A stretch of 40,402 nucleotides of DNA from an uncultured Acetobacteraceae bacterium (GTDB lineage: Bacteria; Pseudomonadota; Alphaproteobacteria; Acetobacterales; Acetobacteraceae). Shown one piece after another: positions 25,800 to 33,700 of the stretch. The DNA is taken from contig CAIRCM010000125.1 of the NCBI GenBank assembly GCA_903877125.1, positions 1 through 40,402 on the forward strand. The letters run 5' to 3'. Under the pieces are notes generated by a model. That model had not been told where the DNA came from. It searched no databases and saw nothing but the letters and a program-made list of their open reading frames with translations. Numbering within the stretch: position 1 is the first letter of the stretch; the number at the start of each line of letters is the position of its first letter. The translations under genes and the position numbers were made by a program.

Positions 25800-26720
25800 A
25801 TGAGCCAGAACAGCGAGTCCGTCCGCCACCTGACCGGTAAAGCGCGGCGCAAACTGGTCGACCGCTACCGGGTGACCGACGGCAAAGGGTTCAAGCTCAA
25901 ACACTGGGATCCCGCGGACACCGGCGGTCATTTGATCGGCAAGCATGAAGCCGAGGCGCTGCTCAACGGCGGTGTGGAGCATCTCTCGGCATTGCAGGAG
26001 CAACTCTTTGCCCAGGACCGCTGGTCGGTGCTGTGCGTCTTCCAGGCAATGGATGCAGCGGGAAAGGACGGCACGATCAAGCACGTGATGTCGGGCGTGA
26101 ACCCCGCCGGCGTCCAGGTCACCAGCTTCAAGGCCCCCAGCGAAGAGGAACTCCGGCACGACTTCCTCTGGCGCACCGCTCGCGCAATGCCCGAACGCGG
26201 GCGGATCGGGATATTCAACCGGAGCCATTATGAGGAGGCGCTGGTGGTCCGCGTCCACCCGGAACTGCTGGAAAAGCAGCGTCTGCCACCGGAATGCGTG
26301 GACAAAAAGATATGGGACAAACGCCTGGCGGAGATCGCGGCTTTCGAACGGTTCCAGGCGGATCAGGGCACGGTGATCCTGAAGTTCTTCCTGCACCTCT
26401 CCAAAGACGAGCAGAAGCGCCGGTTCATGGAACGCCTGGATCAGCCGGAAAAGAACTGGAAGTTCAGCGCCTCCGACCTGCGGGAGCGCGCCTGTTGGGA
26501 CCAATACCAGCAGGCCTACCAGGCCGCCATCGCCGCGACCGCCGCCCCGCACGCACCCTGGTTCATCGTCCCGGCGGACAACAAATGGTTCACCCGCCTG
26601 GTCGTGGTGCGCGCCATCTGCGACACGTTGGCTCGGCTCGACCTGACCCCGCCACCGCTATCGCGGGAAATGACCGAGGCCCTCCATGCCGCGCGCGCGG
26701 CGTTGATCGCGGAGGGGTGA
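25800..26720 (+). CDS. ppk2: Polyphosphate kinase 2 family protein
   Basis: A 306-residue PPK2 nucleotide kinase. Walker A is DAAGKDGT (85-92), Walker B is IGIFNRSHYEE (136-146), and the lid region follows around KQRLPPE. The single domain of this length fits PPK2 class I to III enzymes that phosphorylate nucleoside mono- or diphosphates from polyphosphate; the class cannot be set by eye. ATG 25800 has GGTGA eight bases before it; GTG 25788 is an alternative. It diverges from ppx across 113 bp, giving adjacent polyphosphate-using and polyphosphate-degrading genes. Confidence 0.92.
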   Translation: MSQNSESVRHLTGKARRKLVDRYRVTDGKGFKLKHWDPADTGGHLIGKHEAEALLNGGVEHLSALQEQLFAQDRWSVLCVFQAMDAAGKDGTIKHVMSGVNPAGVQVTSFKAPSEEELRHDFLWRTARAMPERGRIGIFNRSHYEEALVVRVHPELLEKQRLPPECVDKKIWDKRLAEIAAFERFQADQGTVILKFFLHLSKDEQKRRFMERLDQPEKNWKFSASDLRERACWDQYQQAYQAAIAATAAPHAPWFIVPADNKWFTRLVVVRAICDTLARLDLTPPPLSREMTEALHAARAALIAEG

Positions 26721-26750
26721 TGGCCGTAAGCGGACACCCCTGAAATTTTT
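26713..26750 (+). terminator. Probable intrinsic terminator overlapping the ppk2 stop
   Basis: Arms AGGGGTG (26713-26719) and CACCCCT (26735-26741) pair perfectly. An inner CCG-TAAG-CGG hairpin extends the stem, and five T residues follow at 26746-26750. The left arm covers the ppk2 stop codon. Confidence 0.6.
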
Positions 26751-26894
26751 CCTTCTTGACCTTGATCCAGGAAACGCCACCACCAAGTAGTGCCACGGCG
26801 GATGGTTTGGGATGCCCGGTGATCCCCTTGCTCCCCCGTCGATTGGCCGTTGCGGTGCGGGACGACGGCTGGTAAAGGACCGCTCCCCGACGGT

Positions 26895-26971
26895 CGGAGC
26901 GTAGCGCAGTCTGGTAGCGCATCAGTCTGGGGGACTGGGGGTCGTGGGTTCGAATCCCGCCGCTCCGACCA
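26895..26971 (+). tRNA. tRNA-Pro (anticodon GGG)
   Basis: A full cloverleaf of 77 nt with encoded CCA. Acceptor CGGAGCG pairs with CGCTCCG, the discriminator is A, and the D stem is GCGC/GCGC. The anticodon stem TCAGT/ACTGG holds loop CTGGGGG with anticodon GGG at 26929-26931. The T arm is GTGGG-TTCGAAT-CCCGC. The starting CGG is typical of bacterial proline tRNAs. It stands at the left edge of the glycan cluster; such tRNA genes can be integration sites, but no 3'-end duplication was seen. Confidence 0.96.
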
Positions 26972-26986
26972 ATTATCCGCGCGATG

Positions 26987-27748
26987 TCACGATTTGGCGT
27001 GAATGATCTCGAGCCGGGGGAGACCCCAGCACTGTTCACCCATGTCCTGTGCCATCAGACCAAGACCTTCCGTTTCTATTTCCCCCGGTTGCCGCGGCGC
27101 CCATGGTCCCGGGCAGCGTGCCGCCGGGTGTGCCCGGCCATAAAGGAACGGCGGGAAAATCAGGCCGTCGCGATGCAGATCCGCCGCGACCAGCAGGCAG
27201 GTGCCACCAACGCCGTCCAACGGCACCGCGCCGGGTGCGGCACGCATCAGGTCCATATGGGTTTCGGCTGGGCCATACCAGGCGTTGCGGTCGAAGCTCG
27301 GCCCCCCGTGATCCAGCACGCAGTGTGGATGGACGATGGACCGCCCGACCGCCAGCAATTGCTGGATCAAGTCGCGCGGATAGGCGATCACGTCCACATC
27401 CAGCCATAGCACCCAATCCTCGTCGTCCAGTGCCCGGAACAGCAAATGATTCCGTGACCGTGCCAAAACCGCGCGGCGGTCGATCTGGTGCTCGTGGGAC
27501 CATCGGGGCGTGCCCGGCGGCATCCGGTAACCGAATGGCTTTTGCCAAATGCCGACCCGGGCAAACGTCCCGGCGAGTTGCTGGAGGCCGACATTGGCCA
27601 GCGTGAACGTGCCATCTAAGCTGTCGCTTTCCAGCATGCCGATCGATAAGGAGAGGCCGGTCCTGTCCAGTGCGGCGAGATTGCTGAAATACCGGCCGAG
27701 ATGCGCGGCAGCATCTTTCACCGGCGTTAAAATCAGGACTTTCGTCAC
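26987..27748 (-). CDS. Anp1-like glycosyltransferase (GT62-type fold)
   Basis: A 253-residue GT-A-like glycosyltransferase. It begins VTKVLILTPVKDAAAHL, contains SIGMLESDSLDGT, and has the metal-binding DxD in WVLWLDVDVIAYP, followed by GGTCLLVAADLHRDGL. This pattern fits the Anp1/Mnn9 mannosyltransferase family. The frame is open to 27856, but GTG 27748 has AAAGGA about eight bases upstream and begins the conserved first strand. It lies opposite in strand to the rest of the cluster. Donor and acceptor are unknown. Confidence 0.82.
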   Translation of the reverse strand: MTKVLILTPVKDAAAHLGRYFSNLAALDRTGLSLSIGMLESDSLDGTFTLANVGLQQLAGTFARVGIWQKPFGYRMPPGTPRWSHEHQIDRRAVLARSRNHLLFRALDDEDWVLWLDVDVIAYPRDLIQQLLAVGRSIVHPHCVLDHGGPSFDRNAWYGPAETHMDLMRAAPGAVPLDGVGGTCLLVAADLHRDGLIFPPFLYGRAHPAARCPGPWAPRQPGEIETEGLGLMAQDMGEQCWGLPRLEIIHAKS

Positions 27749-27837
27749 CCGTTTCGTCCTTTGGTCCGCGGAAGCCTGCGTATCGTGCCAGAGGACGGAA
27801 CGGCGATAAACACCTTGGGAGCCGCGAGAGACACTAT

Positions 27838-27959
27838 GGCAACGCGCAAAAATCACCGCTCCAAGTCGCGGCGGTCTCGTTACATCGTCATGGCCCGGAC
27901 GAGCCGGCCCATGACGATTTGGGAGTGGTCGGCCGACTCGTTTAAATTTGGGCGCTGCC
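27838..27959 (+). mobile_element. MITE-like palindromic element, copy B (full-length, 122 bp)
   Basis: It starts GGCAACGCGCAAAA and ends in TTTGGGCGCTGCC, giving imperfect terminal inverted repeats. It is flanked by TAT direct repeats (27835-27837 and 27960-27962). A strong internal hairpin pairs TCGTCATGGCCCGG with CCGGCCCATGACGA around ACGAG. It has no coding capacity. The right end abuts the ATG of the next gene, so that gene's start codon belongs partly to the duplicated target. Confidence 0.82.
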
Positions 27960-27960
27960 T

Positions 27961-28650
27961 ATGACCTTCGAAGCCATCGCAACCAGCCTGCGCGAAAAAT
28001 GTGTCGCCATGCCGGTCGATGCCCGGTCCTTCGCCCGTCCGCTCGCCCGCTGCTCCCTCGCTGACTGCCGCGGCATGTGCTGCTACGACGGTGTCTACCT
28101 TGACGCCCCGACCGAGGCCGCGATCGGCGTGATCGCCCAGGCACGTCGGCCGGCATTCCAGGACATGGGCCTCGACCTGCCCGCCACGGTCGTGGTCGAC
28201 GGGTATGTCGGCGGCGTGCTGTGCGGTCGCAAGACCGCGACAAGGCCCTGGACCCCCGACGTCGTGGACTTCCCGGCGCATTTCAACCGGACCTGCTGTG
28301 TGTTCCATCTGGACGACGGGCGATGCGGATTGCAGGTCCTGGCGGTGCGGGACGGACTGCATCCCTGGTACTACAAGCCGCCGTCCTGCTGGCTGTTCCC
28401 GATCACCATTCACAGCGGCACGATCCGGATATTCGACGAAACCAGCGATCCTTCCCGCTACGACGCCTATGCCGGCTTCGTGGCCTACACGCGCTGCGGC
28501 GCAACCTGCCCCACCGGGCAACCGGCCATCGAGGTATTGACCGACGAACTGCGGTATCTCGGGGACATCGTGGGACGGGACCTGGTCGCCGAGGTTGCGG
28601 AACACCCCGCCAACCGTAAAACCCGAGCCGCTTGCAGGAAGATCGGATGA
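27961..28650 (+). CDS. Cysteine-cluster protein (YkgJ-like, putative metal binding)
   Basis: A 229-residue soluble protein with many cysteines in clusters: Cys31, Cys36, Cys40 and Cys41 (CSLADCRGMCC), Cys112-Cys113, Cys122 (DDGRCGLQ), Cys143 (PPSCWLFPI) and Cys179/Cys183. The pattern of CC, then DGRCG, then KPxxCxLFP resembles YkgJ/DUF3109-type zinc- or iron-binding proteins, whose function is poorly known. ATG 27961 is set by the frame but touches the MITE element. ATG 28012 is an alternative just before the first cysteine cluster. The stop overlaps the WcbI-TPR start (ATGA). Confidence 0.75.
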   Translation: MTFEAIATSLREKCVAMPVDARSFARPLARCSLADCRGMCCYDGVYLDAPTEAAIGVIAQARRPAFQDMGLDLPATVVVDGYVGGVLCGRKTATRPWTPDVVDFPAHFNRTCCVFHLDDGRCGLQVLAVRDGLHPWYYKPPSCWLFPITIHSGTIRIFDETSDPSRYDAYAGFVAYTRCGATCPTGQPAIEVLTDELRYLGDIVGRDLVAEVAEHPANRKTRAACRKIG

Positions 28651-30680
28651 AAAGAATCGCCATGATCGGCAATTGCCAGATCGAGGCCATGGCAGGGCTG
28701 TACCAACGGTTCGTGTCGACCAAGACCGGTGATGTCGTTGACTACATTCGATCCTACGAGGATCTGTCCGACGATGATTGCACCGCCATTCAACAGGCGG
28801 ATGTCATTGTGGAGCAGTTGTTCGACCTGAAGCAGAAGGTCGATATCGCCAATATCGACGCAAGCGCGCCGCGGGTCTATGTGCCGTTTGTCACCGCCGG
28901 GTTTCTTTGGCCCTTCGCCGGCAGCCCCCACCCACGCAATCCGAGCCGCCCCGACCTTCTCGCCGGCCCCTATGGCGGCGAAGCATCCGACTCCTATTTG
29001 AACCGTCTTGTTCTGGCCGGTGTGGACCCCGATGAAGCCGTTGACCAGTACCTCCGGCTCGATGTCGCCAAGCATACGAATCTCGACCGCCTTTACGAGC
29101 TCGTCATCGATCGCCAGCGGTCGAGGGATTCAGCGTCCGAGTTCGATAATGTCACGGAAATCGAACGATATTTCCGTGTCGAACCAATTTTCCTCAGCCC
29201 ATATCACCCGAACGCGCGGATCGCTTGCCATCTGGCCGATCAGTTGTTTCAGCGGCTTGGCGTGGACAGGGCCGACATCGATCGCATGCGCCGGGGCACG
29301 ACAATCACCCCCTTTCCCAAGGGTGAACTGCCCATCCATCCAAGCGTTGCTCGGCATTTCGGTCTGGAGTTCGTAAGCCCCGACCGGCGGTATCGCTTCA
29401 TGAACGAAGGCAGCTTTACCTTCGAACAATTCGCACGCCGTTATATGAAGCTGGAGTGGAACGAGCCGCTGGAAGAAGGCCTCTCTCTCTCCCGGCGTGG
29501 AGAGCTTGATGCTGCGGCGGAAAGATTGACCGAAGCGCTCGCCATCGGTCCGAAATCGGCCGCCGCACACCACGGCCTTTGCCACGTTCTGATGCAGCAG
29601 GGGCAATTGGACCGGGCGATAAACGAGGCCCTGTCCGCCGTGCTGCTGGAACCCGACGATGTCGCATATCGTGTGTCCCTGGGGCATGTTTTGCAAAAGG
29701 CGAACGCGCTGGACGAGGCCGAGCACCAGCTGCGCGCCGCCGTCGCCTTGGCCCCGAACGAGCCGCATTATTACATGGTTCTGGCACATCATCTCAGGCA
29801 TTGCCAACGGACTGGCGAGGCGATCGCACTCCTGCGGCAAGCGCTGGAGATCGACCCCTACCTGCCAAACACCTATATCGAATTGGCACATTTTCTGGAG
29901 GCGAACGGCAACCCGTCCGAAGCCGAGGCAACCCTGCGACAGGGGCTCACCCAGGTCGCGAAAGGCCAGGATATTCGAGACTGCCTGGTACAGCTGCTGG
30001 CCCGGCAGAACCGCCAGGATGAGATTTTGCCGCCGGGACCGGTCGCCGTGGCGAAACCCGAAAATGTGGCCCAATCGAGGCCGGATGTCGCCTCTCCCCC
30101 CCGTCTGCCTACCCCGGACCTGCAACCGGCGCCGGCGGTCGAAGAAGCCAGTCCGCGAGGCGCCGACGGTTGGGCCCGGATCGGCCATCGCGCGCTGGAA
30201 CGCGGCGACCTGACCGCCGCGGAACATGCATTCCGACAATCGATCGAGCTCGATCCGATGTTCGTCCATTCCTACGGTCGCCTTGGATACATACTGACCG
30301 AGACCGGGCGTCACGTGGAAGCAATTGCCGCCAGGCAGAGAGCAATCGATATCGATCCCTCCAACCCCCACTGGCACATGCAGCTCGGTCATGGCCTGAT
30401 GTCGGCCGGCGAGTGGGTGGCGGCGGAAAAAGCGATGCGCACCGCGATCACCATGGCACCGCGTATTGCCTCGTTCCATATCGACCTGAGCCACGCGCTC
30501 AGCCGCGCTGGCCGTTTGGACGATGCCATCGCGGCGGCCCGCCAAGGCATCGCGATGGAACCGGCAAACCCGCATTTCAATGCACATTTCGACGATTTGC
30601 TGCGGCAGATGAATATGCTGGGCGTGAATGAAACAGCCTCTCAGGCCCAACGGGGCATATCGGATACCGCGGCGGAATAG
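28647..30680 (+). CDS. WcbI-like polysaccharide biosynthesis domain fused to TPR repeats
   Basis: A 677-residue protein. The first 260 residues fit the WcbI capsule-biosynthesis family: the start MKRIAMIGNCQ holds its hallmark GNCQ, and YVPFVTAGFLWPF with FLSPYHPNARI follow. WcbI of Burkholderia is thought to be a CoA-binding acyltransferase-like enzyme of capsule synthesis. Residues about 275-460 are TPR repeats with consensus DPxxPxxxxxLxxxL, then a Pro-rich linker near 470-520, then a second TPR set to about 665. ATG 28647 overlaps the upstream stop and has AGGAAG before it. The TPRs probably dock partner enzymes. Confidence 0.85.
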   Translation: MKRIAMIGNCQIEAMAGLYQRFVSTKTGDVVDYIRSYEDLSDDDCTAIQQADVIVEQLFDLKQKVDIANIDASAPRVYVPFVTAGFLWPFAGSPHPRNPSRPDLLAGPYGGEASDSYLNRLVLAGVDPDEAVDQYLRLDVAKHTNLDRLYELVIDRQRSRDSASEFDNVTEIERYFRVEPIFLSPYHPNARIACHLADQLFQRLGVDRADIDRMRRGTTITPFPKGELPIHPSVARHFGLEFVSPDRRYRFMNEGSFTFEQFARRYMKLEWNEPLEEGLSLSRRGELDAAAERLTEALAIGPKSAAAHHGLCHVLMQQGQLDRAINEALSAVLLEPDDVAYRVSLGHVLQKANALDEAEHQLRAAVALAPNEPHYYMVLAHHLRHCQRTGEAIALLRQALEIDPYLPNTYIELAHFLEANGNPSEAEATLRQGLTQVAKGQDIRDCLVQLLARQNRQDEILPPGPVAVAKPENVAQSRPDVASPPRLPTPDLQPAPAVEEASPRGADGWARIGHRALERGDLTAAEHAFRQSIELDPMFVHSYGRLGYILTETGRHVEAIAARQRAIDIDPSNPHWHMQLGHGLMSAGEWVAAEKAMRTAITMAPRIASFHIDLSHALSRAGRLDDAIAAARQGIAMEPANPHFNAHFDDLLRQMNMLGVNETASQAQRGISDTAAE

Positions 30681-30795
30681 GACACCGTCCCAGAGGCGAT
30701 ATTCCAAGCCTTTCGCCGGACATGGTAAGGTGTGCGTGCCGGTAACGTAGAGGCCGGGTTGGGCTGATTTCATCTCGCGAACACTGGAAGCACCG

Positions 30796-33700
30796 TTGGA
30801 CATCCAAGCCGCAGATCAGAATGAGTTATTCGAGGCAGCCCGAAACGCCCATGACGCACGTGACTGGCCAAGGGCCGCGCAACTGTGGGAACAGGTGCGC
30901 CGCATCGCCCCCGATCACCCGTTGAGCTACAGCGACGGCGCCGTGGCCCTGCGTGAGACCGGCGATCTGGCGGCTGCGGAACTGGTGATCGGCACCGCCT
31001 TGACCCGGTTTCCGGACTTCCTTGGCGGTTTCATCGTTTGGGCCGATTTGGCGGTTCGACGGCAGGATTGGCCGGAAGCCAATGCCCGTTGGGCGGAATT
31101 GAGGCAGCGCTTCCCCAACGACGGCCATGGCTTTGTCAATGGTTCGTTCGCCCTGCTGCAACTCGGCCGGACCGACGATGCGGATCGGTTGCTGCATGAC
31201 GCGGTGGGCGCCCAACCCAACGCTATCTGGGTGGTGGCAGCCTGGGCCTATTTCGCCCAGCAGCATCTTGATGCCGAGGAAGCCTTGAGTCGTTTCGCCA
31301 CCGTCAGGCGGCTCGTGCCCAATCACCCCGAAGGGTACCTCGGTGCCGCGCGGAGCCTGCGAAACCAACAGCGCTTTCACGAAGCCGAGGCGATGCTGGC
31401 CGGCGCCCTTGCACGGTTCCCCAACGAACTGTCACCGGTCGTTGAATTCGCCGCGGTCGCAGACGCCCGCGGGGACCGGAACGAATCCATCGATCGCTGG
31501 GGGATCGTGCGGGAACGCTTCCCTGACCAGGAGATCGGGTACGTCCAGGCGGCGGAATTGCTGCGTGCGGCTGGCCGCCATGAGGAGACCGAGGCCCTGC
31601 TGGCCGCCGCGATCGAGCGCTTTCCCGGCAATGCCCATATCTGGTTCACCCGCGGCTGGATCGCGAGCGATAAGGGCGACTGGACCGAAGCCGAACGCCG
31701 CTGGGCGGAAGCGCGGGCGCGCTTCCCCGCGATTCAGGCCCCCTATGTGGAGGGTGCACGGGCACTTGAGGCCCTCGGACGGCCCCACGAAGCCGATGCG
31801 TTGATCGTCGATGCGATGGCGCGGTTTCCGGCCGATCGCGGTATTGCGAGCACTTGGGTGGATCTGGCGAGGCGTCGGCACGATTGGGGAGCCCTGGCCG
31901 AGCGTATGAAGGCGGTCCGGCAAAATTTCCCTGACGATCCCGCGATGGTGGTGGATGGCAGCCGTGCCTTGTCCGCCGCGGGGCGGTTCGATGAGGCTGA
32001 CGCCATGTTGGCGGAGGCGATGCAGCGCCACTTCCAGCATGAGGCGGTTATTCGCGCCTGGGCCGAAGTCGCGATGCACCGCCAGATATGGCCTGCCGCC
32101 GCACAGAGATGGGAGACTGCGCGCCAGCACTTCCCCGAGATGCTGGTCGCCTATGTGGAAGGCAGTCGCGCCTTGAATATGGCGGGACGGGTCGCCGAGG
32201 CTGAAGCCTTGATGGACGATGCGGTGACCCGGTTCCCTCACGATGCGTCTGTCCGAATCGCATGGGCAAGCCTAGCCAACGATCGTGCTGACGCCCATCG
32301 CCGTTGGGAAACGGCGCGAAGCCTGTTCCCCGCCGAAGCGACGACGTGGATCGGAAGCGCCAGCGCCCTGGCCGATGCCCATCGCTGGCCCGAGGCAGAT
32401 GCACTGTTCACTCAGGGCCTGGCCGAACTGCCGCATAGCCAGGAGTTGATGTTCCATTGGGCATTGCGCGCCAGACACTCCCCAACAGCGGGACTCGCAC
32501 TGGATCGCTGGCAGCAACTGCGGGACACCTTCCCCGAGTTTGTCCTGGGTTACACGTTCGGGGCCTCGGCCCTGCTGGATGCCGGCCGCGCCGAGGCAGC
32601 CGAAGTTTTGATCGCAGCGGCTTCCGGGCGGTTTCCGAACGACACCGAGGTGGTGCGCATGAGCGCGGAGATCGCGGTCAGGCGTGGGGACCTCGACAGC
32701 GCGGTAGATCGTTTCACCACCGCTGCGCGGCTCAATCCAGGCGATATCGGTGTGGCTCGGCGCTGGATCGATACATTGGACGCCTTGCAGAGACACGATG
32801 AAACCTTGGCCGCGTTGGATACGGTACGGCGGATATGGCCGAGGGACCGGGTGTTTCTGCGCCGCCGCGCTGCACTCGCCATCAAAACAGGTCGTTTCGA
32901 TCAGGTTCGCGAACTCTGGCACTCGATCGTTGCCGACGCGGGACTTGCCGAGGAAGTGGGGTGCGACATTGCCTGGGCTATCTACCAGGAGAGCCCACCC
33001 CCCGATATCGCCCGCGAGGTCGTACTGTTCCTGTTGCGTGAAAAGGATACGGGTGCCCGCGACTGGCTGCCGGTGCTGGCGGACATGATTCAAACCCGTG
33101 GATTGAAGCCGCACCTGGCACATCAGGCCGGTGAGATTATGAATGCGGCGGACGAGCCGGGGGAGGCCGCGACGGTCGACGTTCTCCGCTGCGCCCTGCT
33201 GTACGAATACACAGACGACGACATTCGCCGGTATCTCAGGGACTACGTCGCCCTTGGACGTGTGGCGCTGACCGCCCATCTGTTTTGTCAGAATTACTGG
33301 AAACCCAAGAACGGCATGTTCGAACGCTTCACAGCGGTCTTCGAGGAATATCTTGCCGAAAAACTGCGCGACCCCGAGTGGATCCGGGAAGATAAGGCCG
33401 AGGAATTGCTGGCCTATCTGAATTTTGCCGCGGTTCATTCTGACAAAGCCTATGCCGATCTGGTGCACGCGATGCGGGGCCGGCTGGACTTGGAATCCAT
33501 GCAAACCCATGGGCTGCACACCATCGCGGGTGCGGCGGCGAATATCGCGCGCATGACACGCGTCGACGTATCCACGTCGGTTACGCCAAAGCGCCGTCTA
33601 CGGGTCGCGATATGCGTATCCGGCCAACTCCGCGGGTTCCAGCAGGCTGCCACGACTTGGCGGCATTTGCGCCTGGAAGATCACGACGTGTCGGTGTTCG

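Noticed and set aside
26895-26971. tRNA-Pro as a proven island attachment site
   Set aside because: No duplicate of its 3' end and no integrase gene were seen in the window, so only the possibility is noted.
29130-30803. Minus-strand frame of 557 codons opposite the WcbI-TPR gene
   Set aside because: The plus-strand frame has clear WcbI and TPR sequence; the antisense has no motifs.
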